Assembly: GCF_016894245.1 (NCBI RefSeq)
Contig: NZ_CP069792.1
Location: 1,178,001 to 1,242,000 of the forward strand
DNA length: 64,000 nt
Direction of reading: 5' to 3'
DNA from: Corynebacterium kroppenstedtii
Lineage (GTDB): Bacteria > Actinomycetota > Actinomycetes > Mycobacteriales > Mycobacteriaceae
Under the pieces are notes generated by a model. The model was not told the origin of the DNA, did not search any database, and saw nothing but the letters and a program-made list of their open reading frames with translations. Shown here in pieces: positions 1-9,288 of the stretch; position 1 is the first letter of the stretch; each line of letters opens with the position of its first letter. A program made the position numbers and the translations under genes.

Positions 1-186
1 TTAGCCGTGGGGGAGGGGAAACGGCCGGATGGATTCATGGAGGACATGCTGAACCACGATTCGCGACACCCTATGGTTCCTGTCGCTCCGGCGCACGGAC
101 TGACATTAACGGGCGTCGATTACCCTGCCGACGGTGAGTTAGCCGCCCGTGCGGAGCAGACTCGGGGTATCCGATCGCTCGATTAA
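1..186 (+). CDS. truA: tRNA pseudouridine synthase A, C-terminal fragment (partial)
   Basis: The frame is open from the first base to a TAA at 184–186 and encodes 61 residues. The stretch HPMVPVAPAHGLTLTGVDYP followed by a short Ala/Arg-rich tail resembles the C-terminal end of actinobacterial TruA, which makes pseudouridine at tRNA positions 38–40. The position fits too: as I recall, in mycobacteria and corynebacteria truA stands immediately before the ESX-4 block found downstream here. The start lies outside the window. The last 48 bases overlap the convergent gene ending at 139. The call rests on a short tail plus synteny. Confidence 0.7.
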   Translation, partial: LAVGEGKRPDGFMEDMLNHDSRHPMVPVAPAHGLTLTGVDYPADGELAARAEQTRGIRSLD

Positions 187-1167
187 CCGCAGGAGGTCGG
201 ACGCGTCCATAACGGTGTGGGCTTCCCGCCACCGTCGCGAATCGCGTCGTCGAACAATATCAATAATCGTCTCCGCCGAACCGTGGGTGATCGCCCACGT
301 GATAGAGGCATCACTGCAATCCCAAATCTCCAGGTCAGCGTCACCTGGTGATTTAAGAACGCTCATTCCTGCCGACGATTGACGCTGTGTGGCGTCGGCA
401 ATCGAATTGAGACCACGTTTCCCATCGTTACTATCGGACGTTGCTTCACCTTCAGGAGGAACGACGATCGTGAATGCGGTTGATACCCACTCGCCGGGTG
501 AATCAGTGATGACAGTGACGCGACGGCCAGCTGTTCGAACGCAGTCGGCCAAACGCCGCGCAGCCCTACACTGTAGCGAACGATCATTAGTCTCTTCGAC
601 ACTGCTGGAGATGATGGCAATTCGTCCCGACGAATCCGGGAGGGCCACAGAACCAGTCGCTACCCTAGCCGGATTTTGTAGAGGCTGGTCGTCTGGACTG
701 GTCCAGCCATCCTCAGCTTGTGAGTGGACGTCACGAAGGTAGCCATCCCATCCAGGTTCCTGACCAGCGTCGGGAGAAACCCAGGCTTGCCATCCACAAC
801 TGCGAATATATGAGATGGCCTGGGACGGATCTGCGGTGGATAGCTCCACAAACAGTCGCCTGGTGGTGATGGTTGGCTTAGCGGAGGAGTGATTGTCCCA
901 GCTAGCGATAACGTCGGCGCCAGTATGGGCCGTCGATGTCAGCATGATCGGGCACCGCATAACACGGTGGAGGACTGCGAGCATCATGGGAGCGGGATAC
1001 GCATGAGTGAGGGGATAGAGCTCGACGATCGTTGAGCGCTGGCTGAGAGTGTTAGATGTGCCTTCTCTTGCACGCGTTGAACCGGTGGTTGAGCCCCATG
1101 GCCATCGCCAAAGCAATCCGATAAATATCGGGCCGACGCAGGCGATGACGACGAAAAAATCCCCCAT
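139..1167 (-). CDS. Membrane-anchored protein of unknown function at the ESX-4 edge (weak EccE candidate)
   Basis: The 342-residue protein starts with one hydrophobic segment (about residues 4–20, GDFFVVIACVGPIFIGLLWR) followed by a basic, polar region, so a single N-terminal anchor is likely. The rest is soluble, with no catalytic motif I recognise. The ATG at 1167 has an AAGGGG ribosome-binding site about 5 nt upstream. The gene is convergent with truA (48-nt overlap) and lies downstream of the ABC permease on the same strand. ESX systems often carry a membrane protein EccE of similar size and topology; the position next to truA and eccB makes that possible, but I see no decisive sequence match. 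Function unassigned. Confidence 0.6.
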   Translation of the reverse strand: MGDFFVVIACVGPIFIGLLWRWPWGSTTGSTRAREGTSNTLSQRSTIVELYPLTHAYPAPMMLAVLHRVMRCPIMLTSTAHTGADVIASWDNHSSAKPTITTRRLFVELSTADPSQAISYIRSCGWQAWVSPDAGQEPGWDGYLRDVHSQAEDGWTSPDDQPLQNPARVATGSVALPDSSGRIAIISSSVEETNDRSLQCRAARRLADCVRTAGRRVTVITDSPGEWVSTAFTIVVPPEGEATSDSNDGKRGLNSIADATQRQSSAGMSVLKSPGDADLEIWDCSDASITWAITHGSAETIIDIVRRRDSRRWREAHTVMDASDLLRLIERSDTPSLLRTGG

Positions 1168-1248
1168 AGATACCCCTTAAAAATAAGAAAGGTGGCCGCC
1201 GCTGGGCGACCACAGCAATCTTATAAGAGATTGTGGAAAGCGGAAAGA

Positions 1249-3084
1249 CTATAAGAACTTTCGGACTTTCGCGAAAATCTCGGGATAGTGCGAATCGATT
1301 CGCTTTGAGGATAGAATAAAAGACCCTGCTAGCATCGCCATGCCCACAATCAGGGAGTACACGGCGGCGAACCAAGCACCGGTGAGGCCGATAAGTGGAA
1401 TAGCAACGGCCGGTCCAAGAATAATGGTGAATGCGACCAGGGCAATAAGCATGGCCACGAAGGCTGGGCCGGATTGTCGTCCGTTGTTCCTCATTGTGTT
1501 AACGCCGGGTTTGACAGCGGGAAAGGGGTTATAGGCGGAGAGGAATAATCCGACCGCTGGACCAGCAAAAACCCCACCGAGGCACGCGCCCGCCATAATC
1601 GCTTTTTGGTTAGTGGTGAAGTCCGCGAAAAGCACCATGATGATCAGGCAGGGAACCAGCAACAGAACATTGAAGATAATGACCGCAATAGCGCGAGCCG
1701 TAACGATGTCTTTACCCCGTGTTCCAGCTGCCATATGAACCCAGTTAGCTGGCCCATCCATACCGAAATCATTCGACGCGAAGTTAGAGCTACCGATAAT
1801 TGCAATATAGAGAGCACCGATAATTAAACTATTGTTTCCGGTGGCAATCCCCATAATCAAGAATATAAGTGCCATGATCGGAAAACTCAATATGGCATAT
1901 TTGAATCGGATATCTCTTACCCAATATTTCAACTGACGTGAAAATAATGCGCCGACGACAGTATGCGGAACGCCACGGAGGTAAAAAGAGTCTCGAGCCG
2001 AAACATCTTCAGATTCTCCCGACGTATTGGCGGCGGACGCGAAATCACGATCAACTGACCGCGACCACAGATATAGGCCTGCAATAATGAAAACAACTGT
2101 GATGACGGCGCGGATAACGAGGCTAATCCATGCATGCTGGGCGGCGTCGTCTATCATCGCAGGGCCTGATGCGAGAGGTGTCCATCCTGCAATACGAATG
2201 ACCCACTTCAGAATAGTGTCAGTGATTGAGGAGGCGAAGCCAGAAGCGAAAACCTGAATAACAATGAAAACAAAGAAGAACAGAAATGTGCCAATGAAAT
2301 ACAGCCAGTTTCGGCGTGAACGGTTGCCTCCACTAGAACTCGACGTCACAATCAGTGCTTGATTAATAATGAGGAGACACGAAATTCCCAAAATCAACCC
2401 GACGATTCCGACCGACGCGGTGAACCATTGTCCTGTCGCATTACCCGACATAATGACCGCGACCATGGTGACTATAGTGACACCGATAGCAATAATCGCA
2501 CGACTTTGAACAACGATGGTGGGCAGTAACGCTCTCACCAGCGACGACGGTTTAAGAGGGAATTGCGCTAACTTAGCTGGCTGAACCGTATTTTCCCCAG
2601 CTGGCCATATGAAAGCCAACACAAGCAGTGTCGTGGCTCCGAGTGCTGCGAAAGCGGTCCATGGATTGTCGGCAATAGGTCCACTCATATCGCCCGCCGG
2701 GTGTGCACCGACCGCAGCCGCTGAAAAACGGCCCGTTTTACGGGCAATATCGACGCAAGAGCTAGCCGTAAACGCGACTCCCCCTATCGCGTACAGCGTC
2801 GTCATAATGACAAGAATCCATTGGCTAGCGCCCTCATACCAGGACTTTTTCCATAAGCGCATATGCAAGCGGAAAACCGCAGAACGGATTTCCTTATCGC
2901 TAGCGTGAAATGGTTGAGACGGCAACGTGGATTGAGCACGTGTCGTGGGAGAACCCGATACGGACTCCGCACTATTCGCCGAGTTACTAGGCGAAATGAC
3001 CGATTGGGCTGCGTCGGAGGGACCCTGAGAACCGTGAGAATCAGAGTGATTCGAATCGCTCGGCTGATTAATCGGCTGGCTCAT
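1249..3084 (-). CDS. ABC transporter permease, large multi-spanning protein
   Basis: The protein has 611 residues if it starts at the ATG at 3084, which overlaps the TGA of the upstream ATPase gene in an ATGA junction; an in-frame GTG at 3096 is less likely. After a Ser/Asn/Gln-rich N-terminal tail (about 75 residues) there are roughly a dozen strongly hydrophobic segments, with a soluble stretch in the middle (DRDFASAANTSGESEDVSARDSF lies there, given here only as a locator). This is the layout of ABC-2-type exporter permeases. The coupled ATPase supports an export role; the substrate is unknown. The cassette sits between truA and eccB, where I do not expect it in mycobacterial ESX-4 loci. 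Confidence 0.8.
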   Translation of the reverse strand: MSQPINQPSDSNHSDSHGSQGPSDAAQSVISPSNSANSAESVSGSPTTRAQSTLPSQPFHASDKEIRSAVFRLHMRLWKKSWYEGASQWILVIMTTLYAIGGVAFTASSCVDIARKTGRFSAAAVGAHPAGDMSGPIADNPWTAFAALGATTLLVLAFIWPAGENTVQPAKLAQFPLKPSSLVRALLPTIVVQSRAIIAIGVTIVTMVAVIMSGNATGQWFTASVGIVGLILGISCLLIINQALIVTSSSSGGNRSRRNWLYFIGTFLFFFVFIVIQVFASGFASSITDTILKWVIRIAGWTPLASGPAMIDDAAQHAWISLVIRAVITVVFIIAGLYLWSRSVDRDFASAANTSGESEDVSARDSFYLRGVPHTVVGALFSRQLKYWVRDIRFKYAILSFPIMALIFLIMGIATGNNSLIIGALYIAIIGSSNFASNDFGMDGPANWVHMAAGTRGKDIVTARAIAVIIFNVLLLVPCLIIMVLFADFTTNQKAIMAGACLGGVFAGPAVGLFLSAYNPFPAVKPGVNTMRNNGRQSGPAFVAMLIALVAFTIILGPAVAIPLIGLTGAWFAAVYSLIVGMAMLAGSFILSSKRIDSHYPEIFAKVRKFL

Positions 3085-3926
3085 GATGCTAACCACCCCA
3101 AACTTCCCTCAGCGAGTCGCCCGCCACCGACGAGGTTGAGGAATGTATCGGTCAAACTTGATCCATTTCGCACCTCATCGGTGGTTCCGCTAGCCAAAAC
3201 CCTGCCATTTTGCATAATGGCTACGTGGTCGCAGAGCCCCTCAACAACTTCCATTACATGCGAACTCATAATGACAGTTCCCCCGGCTTTGACATACGTC
3301 GTCAAAATTGACCGGATAATTTGAGCCGACACGGGATCAACAGCTTCTAGTGGCTCGTCGAGAATAAGAAGTTCAGGGCGGTGAATAAGGGCTTGAGCTA
3401 GAAGAATCTTCTTTGTCATGCCGGCAGAATAATCAGCGACAATTTTATTTGCGGATTCTTTGAGATCGAGAACGTCGAGTAATTCATTAGCGCGTTTTTC
3501 GACGATTCCCTCATCCATACCGCGTAGGGCACCAGAAAATTGGAGAAGTTCTTTTCCTGACAAACGATCAAAAGTGGGTAACCCATCAGCCAAGAGCCCG
3601 AACGTCGCTTTTGCCGCTGCGGGTTTATCCCACACATTGATTCCATTAACCCATACGGAACCCTGGTCCGGGCGGAGGAGACCGGTGGACATCGTGATCG
3701 CCGTCGTCTTTCCCGCACCATTGGGGCCGACGAGGCCATAAAAACTCCCGCGAGGAATGTCCAAATTCAATTGATTAACAGCTGGTTTTCCACGGAAAGC
3801 TTTGTAGAGGTTACGAAAAGCCATAGCACACGACGTCGGATCATCGGCGAGCGGTGCGACATGGGGTGCATGAGGTGATGGGGTAGGGGTATCGGAAGCG
3901 GTGTCGTTATCCGGTAGATTCTCCAT
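3081..3926 (-). CDS. ABC transporter ATP-binding protein (exporter type)
   Basis: The longest frame reaches 4085 but runs into the divergent eccB region. I chose the ATG at 3926 (281 residues); an in-frame ATG at 3824, just before the conserved MAFRNLYKAF, is a second option. Walker A is GPNGAGKTT (about residues 67–75), the signature is the variant YSAGM, and Walker B is LLILDEPLEAVD. The variant signature with intact Walker motifs is common in ABC-2 exporters of the CcmA type. It is translationally coupled to the permease downstream (ATGA overlap), so the two should form one exporter. Substrate unknown. Confidence 0.88.
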   Translation of the reverse strand: MENLPDNDTASDTPTPSPHAPHVAPLADDPTSCAMAFRNLYKAFRGKPAVNQLNLDIPRGSFYGLVGPNGAGKTTAITMSTGLLRPDQGSVWVNGINVWDKPAAAKATFGLLADGLPTFDRLSGKELLQFSGALRGMDEGIVEKRANELLDVLDLKESANKIVADYSAGMTKKILLAQALIHRPELLILDEPLEAVDPVSAQIIRSILTTYVKAGGTVIMSSHVMEVVEGLCDHVAIMQNGRVLASGTTDEVRNGSSLTDTFLNLVGGGRLAEGSLGWLAS

Positions 3927-3971
3927 GCCAGCCACATTAGCTGAAGATGAAGTTCTGTCCTGGCAATGATG

Positions 3972-3977
3972 TAGGTT
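3972..3977 (+). promoter_or_regulatory. Possible -10 element for eccB
   Basis: TAGGTT matches the actinobacterial TANNNT -10 pattern and would give a transcript start near 3985, leaving a leader of about 60 nt before the chosen eccB ATG. No convincing -35 is visible. Weak, position-based call. Confidence 0.3.
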
Positions 3978-4043
3978 ATGGAGTGCGCAGCGAAACCTGC
4001 CGACTACGCAGGATCTGCAGAATATGGGGGTTACGGGGGAATC

Positions 4044-5870
4044 ATGGCAAGTTCGAACCACGACGGGTCGGCTCACGACGACCACCAGCGGGTACGTGCA
4101 TCTGCCGGTGGCGGTAAGGACTATCAGCAGCCGACGTCCAGTGCACAGTTAGCCGGATATCGATTTGTTCGTAAGCAGCTGGAACAAGCCTTGGTTTGTG
4201 CGGATACCCGCATGGTCCACGACGTTCCCGGGAGCCGACGCCGAGCCTTGGCGATCGGTGTTGTGCTGAGCGTTCTCGGTATCGCAGGTGCTGGGATTAT
4301 GGCGATGATGCGGCCCGACCCCGCGATTGGAGACCACACGATCCTCATTGCTACAGATACTGGGCAAATGTTCGTGCGTGTCAACGACACACTCCACCCG
4401 GTGACGGACCTGGCATCGGCGCGGTTAGTGGTGGGCAAGGCAGAAGAAGCCCACCGAGTCTCGAGCAAAAATTTAGCGTCTCTGTCGCGCGGGGAGTTTA
4501 TCGGGCTCCGGGGGCCATCGGATTTGCCGCCGCAGGGCAATGCGGAATCGACGGAGAGATCGTGGGTAGTGTGCCATTCGCCGGATAACCCACGGTCATC
4601 GAATAAATCTCGGTCGGAGGATGGCCTTCGGTCCGGCGATAATTCTCGGGGGCAGAAGATGCCGTCGCGAGCTCCTGGCGCATCGTCATTGGTGACGAAA
4701 GCGACCCACAACGAGGGTGAAAGTGCTGATGATGAGGGGGTCGACGACGTCGAGAACGACGTAGAACCTGGTCAGAATAGTCGCGGCACGTTATCGGTTG
4801 CAGTGGCCGAGTCCATGCCACGGGATGCTCGCTCGGCTATCCTCCGCGCAGAAAGTGGGATGTGGTTGATCAGCCCGGATTCGTCCGACGGGCACCCGTA
4901 TCGGCGCTCACTTCTCGCCAAGCGCGGTTCCATCCCTGAGCCGGCAGTATCGCGGGCACTAGGCATTTCTTCATCCACTATTCGGGATGTTCCGGACTCC
5001 TTCGTCGAAGCGATCCCCCGCGTCGATGACGTTCGGACTATTCGATCATCCATGCCGGCCGGTGGAGATTCTGGCTTACGAAAGCCGTTCAACACGATAG
5101 GTATTGTCATCATCGCCGACCAGCACGGTTCGTCTGTGGGGCGCTCGACGGACTCTCCATCGACACACCGACAGACCGTCGATAATCGCCCATCCCATGA
5201 ATTCGGGGCAACCGCACGCGACGACGCAGCCGCTGACGAGGGTGACGTCTACGTCGTGCGTGACCACGGACTTGCTCCTTTAGCTCCCGTGCATGCACGG
5301 TTGCTGCTTTCACGACCAGGCGTGGTGGTGGAGCGGGTGAGCCCCGCAGATATATCAGACATACCGACGGCCGACGAACTGAACTGGGGAACCATCCCGG
5401 GGGAGAAACCGGAGTGGGCACCACGCGATGGGCGACTCTGTGCGGGGACTGTAGCAAGCCCTCGTAAGAAGCAGCGAACCGCCACCGCCGATGCTGAACC
5501 TTCAGAGGCCGGTGACGCCGATATCCTGACGTGGTCGGAAGCGACAAGCTTCCCGCATGGGGCAGTGCCTGTTGTTCAGACAGAGCACGCGGTGGCCGTT
5601 GGCAAGAGAGAGGAAGAACGGCTCATCCCTCGAACTGCCGATTATTATTCCGGGCCGGCTCACGCGGTGGCCGTCGACACCGGCTCGGAGTACGCCATCG
5701 TGAGCTCGGACGGCCGACGCTTCGCGGTGGATTCGTTGGAAACACTGCAGATCCTGGGATTTCGTACTCCTACAGTGGCACCGTGGTCGGTAGTTCGGCA
5801 TCTCGCTGAGGGAGAAAGCCTATCCCGCGATCGCGCATCAAAAATTATTGTCGCCGCCGAGCAACCATGA
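4044..5870 (+). CDS. eccB: ESX-4 type VII secretion membrane protein EccB
   Basis: EccB is a core part of the type VII secretion membrane complex, with a short cytoplasmic N-terminus, one transmembrane helix and a large extracytoplasmic domain. Here the family-typical N-terminal motif is clear: AGYRFVRKQLEQALVCADTR (residues about 37–56), then MVHDVP and RRRALAIG, then one hydrophobic helix (about 68–88) and a roughly 500-residue outer domain. I chose the ATG at 4044 because GGGGGA stands 5 nt before it; the upstream in-frame ATG at 3978 adds 22 poorly conserved residues. Length 608, longer than the roughly 470–500 usual for the family, owing to acidic, Ser/Arg-rich insertions around residues 165–260. 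It converges on mycP and overlaps its end by 26 nt. Confidence 0.88.
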   Translation: MASSNHDGSAHDDHQRVRASAGGGKDYQQPTSSAQLAGYRFVRKQLEQALVCADTRMVHDVPGSRRRALAIGVVLSVLGIAGAGIMAMMRPDPAIGDHTILIATDTGQMFVRVNDTLHPVTDLASARLVVGKAEEAHRVSSKNLASLSRGEFIGLRGPSDLPPQGNAESTERSWVVCHSPDNPRSSNKSRSEDGLRSGDNSRGQKMPSRAPGASSLVTKATHNEGESADDEGVDDVENDVEPGQNSRGTLSVAVAESMPRDARSAILRAESGMWLISPDSSDGHPYRRSLLAKRGSIPEPAVSRALGISSSTIRDVPDSFVEAIPRVDDVRTIRSSMPAGGDSGLRKPFNTIGIVIIADQHGSSVGRSTDSPSTHRQTVDNRPSHEFGATARDDAAADEGDVYVVRDHGLAPLAPVHARLLLSRPGVVVERVSPADISDIPTADELNWGTIPGEKPEWAPRDGRLCAGTVASPRKKQRTATADAEPSEAGDADILTWSEATSFPHGAVPVVQTEHAVAVGKREEERLIPRTADYYSGPAHAVAVDTGSEYAIVSSDGRRFAVDSLETLQILGFRTPTVAPWSVVRHLAEGESLSRDRASKIIVAAEQP

Positions 5871-7251
5871 CCGCGACCCCGACCGCACACAAAATTGTGA
5901 ACGGGACGGAAATCACGGTCATCGCCATACGACGGGGGGAATGGTGAGTAGCCGCAGTGGGCACGGTGATGTCAGGATCGGACGCTTCCCTAGACTCCGT
6001 GGGGATCACACCGCCAGCCTCCGCGTGGCGACGCGCCATTCCCACCGCTCGAGCAGGATGGACCATCCCCGCCTGAGACCCAGCCCCTGGCGTTGCCGTC
6101 GCCGCAAGGATCTGGCGAACATCAGACGGACTCAAATGCGGAGCAACCTCCAACATCAAGGCCACTGTGCCTGACACGAGCGGGGCGGAAAAACTCGTCC
6201 CGACGAAGGGCTGAGGGGTTGGTTCCTCCGCCATGGCAGGATTCCGCTGAATTTCCGCAGGATCAGTGGCCGCCATAATTGGTGATGACCCCAGCTGAGG
6301 GCCCATCACAGGACCACCCGGGGCCGTAATATCACCGCCGGCGAGGGCATAATCCGCCCGACGATGACGATCGCCACCCACCGCCCCCACCGAAATCACT
6401 GTTGGCTCATGGGCAGGGTAGGCATTCATCCCGTCATGACACGGACCAGTGGAATTCCCCGCCGCCGCGACCACCGTCACCCCGGTGCTCTCGGCACGAT
6501 CCAGCGCCCCGCGAAGATGGTCGATCCCCTCGGGCTCCATTCGTGGATCTGTGCAGGCAGCGACCGAAATATTGATCACGCGTGCGTGCGCGTCGACACT
6601 CCTATTAATAGCGTCCGCAACACCAGTTAAAGTGCCCATTTTCGGGGACCCCGTTGAAGGAGACGCAGGCTGCCCGCTCCCATCATCGCTAGAGCGCGGA
6701 CGTGGCTGGGCGTGTGCACTCGTTTGTCGTATCGACAACAAATCAACGTTTGGAGCTACCCCACGCGCATGCCCGTGACCAGCGATAATCGTGCCGACGA
6801 TCGTTCCGTGCAGATCGCAATCCTCAGTGCCATCGGTGTCGCCCAAGAGATCCCCTCCACCGACCAGCGTCGGGAGATCAACATGGCGATTCACCCCAGT
6901 ATCAATGACCGCCACCGTAATCCCCCGGCCCGTTGCTAAACGCTGAGCTTCGGCCAATGAAGGTAAGGAATCCACGGGAGTGAGCATATCGGTGGCGAAA
7001 CCGCGGCGGGCTAACTCGATTTCCGTCAAACCGCGTGAACATTGGTTTTCACGAGTGTCGACGTCGGCAGCATATGACCGGGGAGGTCCGTATGACCAGG
7101 GAGAATCGATGATCGTTGACGATAAAACCCCGATCGTGACGCATATAGACGCGAGGGCACGTCGTGGAGAAAAGCCAGCTTTCTGGCTGATCGATGGATA
7201 GTAAACATGTGGGAAATGGGCCCCGGTAGGGGCCTTCAAAGAGTGTGGCAT
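5845..7251 (-). CDS. mycP: Mycosin, subtilisin-like serine protease of the ESX-4 system
   Basis: Mycosins are membrane-anchored S8 proteases that sit with, and stabilise, the type VII secretion complex. The catalytic triad is visible: Asp in AVIDTGVNR (about residue 117), His in CDLHGTIVGT (about 148) and Ser in FVGTSFSAPLVSG (about 353), with the oxyanion Asn in AAAGNS. An N-terminal hydrophobic segment (about 32–48) fits a signal sequence, and a C-terminal helix (VISVPFTILCAVGVAVMV) followed by RRRQ is the expected anchor. The ATG at 7251 lies 5 nt after the eccD stop and is preferred over a start at 7299 inside eccD. A Ser/Pro/Gly-rich insert (about 180–205) marks the protease loop region. 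Confidence 0.92.
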   Translation of the reverse strand: MPHSLKAPTGAHFPHVYYPSISQKAGFSPRRALASICVTIGVLSSTIIDSPWSYGPPRSYAADVDTRENQCSRGLTEIELARRGFATDMLTPVDSLPSLAEAQRLATGRGITVAVIDTGVNRHVDLPTLVGGGDLLGDTDGTEDCDLHGTIVGTIIAGHGHARGVAPNVDLLSIRQTSAHAQPRPRSSDDGSGQPASPSTGSPKMGTLTGVADAINRSVDAHARVINISVAACTDPRMEPEGIDHLRGALDRAESTGVTVVAAAGNSTGPCHDGMNAYPAHEPTVISVGAVGGDRHRRADYALAGGDITAPGGPVMGPQLGSSPIMAATDPAEIQRNPAMAEEPTPQPFVGTSFSAPLVSGTVALMLEVAPHLSPSDVRQILAATATPGAGSQAGMVHPARAVGMARRHAEAGGVIPTESREASDPDITVPTAATHHSPRRMAMTVISVPFTILCAVGVAVMVARRRQ

Positions 7252-7256
7252 GCTGG

Positions 7257-9161
7257 TCACCCCAGCCCCCGAATAACAGTGAAAACCCCAGCCACCCACA
7301 ACGCGAGGGGGATCGCCGACGCCGTCATGATGGCTTCCGTAATCTCAATCGCCTTCTGAATCGTGGGGTCCGACACCTTCCACTGGGGAAGGACAGGAAT
7401 AATCAGCAGCAAGGCAAAAACAGACGTTCCAGCTGCTAGAGCCACCGTATGCATTGTCCCGACGGGATAATCAGCCAGAAATAGAGTCAGCGACGTGATA
7501 GCGAGGCACGCGAGCGCCGTTGCCCGGGCCAACGCTTGAACAGAATACCGAGCTTGCAGGCGTGCGCGAAGCCCCTCGGCGATGGCAATGACCAGGATCA
7601 GCGACGCCGTTCCGGCCGATGGCGATGACCACGCGAGGCATAGAGCAGCAAGAATGATGACGGCCGCGCAGCCCGTGGACATGCCCGTATGAATGTCATG
7701 CGCCAGGCGGACGCGTTGAGGACGATCGGGCAGAGGCGGACTGTCGGCTTCGTCAAGTTCACTCCCTGTCGACGGGACAGGGTCCGGATGAACTCCAGCG
7801 CAACGGAGTGCGAGCATCCCGGTCCACGAATGGATGAAAAGTGCGAGCAGCAGCCAGACGCAAAACACAACTTGAGGGGTTACGAAGGAGAAGAAAGTTA
7901 ACTCCAACGGGAGGACCATGATCCCGGAAAACATGAGGAGGGCGATGGCGGGAATGATGTCCGATGATTTATTTATCGCGCCGGGAATTCTCGCAACTGA
8001 ATTTTTCGCAACTATTGCGAAATTTTTCTTAAAAACGGTGAGATAAAAGAAAGCTACTGCTCCGCATACCAATGCTGTACAGAGACAGCCGAGGGATACT
8101 GCCATCCAGGGAGATGACCAGCTCAGGGTTCCCAGCACCCATGCAGCAGCCCACCACAATGCTGTCGATTCGAGGATATAGGAGCTATGAGGGGGAAAAT
8201 TGCGACTCCACAGGGATGCGTAGTGCGTATCCGGTTGTGATGGATAGTTTGTATCCTTTTCTCCGCTACCATTGATATCCGCGGGCTTTATTATGTGGTG
8301 AGTCTTAATATAAGCAAGAAATACGCAGAAAGAAGAGGAGAGTAAAGCAACAGCGACGAGGCACCACCACGGAAATAGTGACGAATAAGCAAAGAGGGAT
8401 AAGAAGTACCCATGTCCATCCTGGGAGCCCACGGCTGGATTATGTCGGGTGATCGACGTGATTTCGTCCCAGAGTCCCCAATTCTTAGAAATAACATTGA
8501 CCAATTGGGGAATAAGTGACAATGCCACCAACGTCATAATCGTGATGGGTAAGATTCCGCGGTTAATAATGTGGCCGAAAAAACGATTATCGCGGGATTG
8601 GGATAGAGCTTCCGCTGTGGTGATGTGAATATCGTGTCCGGACCACGGACGTGTAGTCAGTAAGAGCATATCGCCAGGTTGAACACCATAATCTGCCAAC
8701 GATGCGTCGTACCGGATAGTGCGGCCGCTACTGGTTATGAGCCGCCACGGTGATGGTGGTGCAGCGGTGTCAAGAACACGGCGTTCGCGAAGAGAATCTA
8801 CGAGGTCGCAAATCAATTCTGTTGCCGGCTGGTGGGTGAGTACCGTGACATCGAGACATTGCCGGTAAAGGGGTTCCTGGATATCGTCGTCGAATAAAAG
8901 ATAACTAAATAATGAGTTATGTGCAGAAAAGTCGGTAGGGTAAACAGATAATTCATGGTGATCATTGCTTGCCGATTCATTTCTTTCAACGTTTTCGTTC
9001 TGCTGGAAGCCCAAACTGGTGAATGAGTCATCGGGCAGTTCAAGAATGATACGTATTCGTGTTCTCGATAGATCTAGTCGCGGGCTCGTTGTGAATTCTT
9101 CATCTTTCTCCACCTGATATGTGGTTGAACTGCGAAAATCGCGTGTGTTCGTGTGTGGCAT
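7257..9161 (-). CDS. eccD: ESX-4 type VII secretion integral membrane protein EccD
   Basis: EccD forms the membrane channel part of the type VII complex. This 634-residue protein has a soluble N-terminal half (to about residue 180) that fits the ubiquitin-like YukD fold typical of EccD (strand RIRIILELPDD, and YGVQPGDMLLLT near its end), followed by about eleven hydrophobic segments to the C-terminus. The ATG at 9161 is preceded by GGGGGA. The linker after the first strand is unusually long and Asn/Glu/Ser-rich. The gene is followed on the same strand by mycP with a 5-nt gap, so the two are probably one transcript, divergent from eccC. Confidence 0.88.
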   Translation of the reverse strand: MPHTNTRDFRSSTTYQVEKDEEFTTSPRLDLSRTRIRIILELPDDSFTSLGFQQNENVERNESASNDHHELSVYPTDFSAHNSLFSYLLFDDDIQEPLYRQCLDVTVLTHQPATELICDLVDSLRERRVLDTAAPPSPWRLITSSGRTIRYDASLADYGVQPGDMLLLTTRPWSGHDIHITTAEALSQSRDNRFFGHIINRGILPITIMTLVALSLIPQLVNVISKNWGLWDEITSITRHNPAVGSQDGHGYFLSLFAYSSLFPWWCLVAVALLSSSFCVFLAYIKTHHIIKPADINGSGEKDTNYPSQPDTHYASLWSRNFPPHSSYILESTALWWAAAWVLGTLSWSSPWMAVSLGCLCTALVCGAVAFFYLTVFKKNFAIVAKNSVARIPGAINKSSDIIPAIALLMFSGIMVLPLELTFFSFVTPQVVFCVWLLLALFIHSWTGMLALRCAGVHPDPVPSTGSELDEADSPPLPDRPQRVRLAHDIHTGMSTGCAAVIILAALCLAWSSPSAGTASLILVIAIAEGLRARLQARYSVQALARATALACLAITSLTLFLADYPVGTMHTVALAAGTSVFALLLIIPVLPQWKVSDPTIQKAIEITEAIMTASAIPLALWVAGVFTVIRGLG

Positions 9162-9208
9162 GTATCCCCCATTTCCCCCGAATGCTATGCCGGATCACAA
9201 GTTTCGCA

Positions 9209-9214
9209 TATACT
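9209..9214 (+). promoter_or_regulatory. -10 element in the eccD/eccC divergent region
   Basis: TATACT is a good -10 hexamer for eccC. Its surroundings (AGTATAT on the other strand) could also serve eccD, so the two divergent ESX transcripts may share this short control region. No clear -35. Confidence 0.4.
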
Positions 9215-9288
9215 ACTCACATTGCATAGCCTGAGGGGATCCATGCTGTGTTTATCGTTATCAGCCGCAGGTGGCTAGGGGGCAATCA

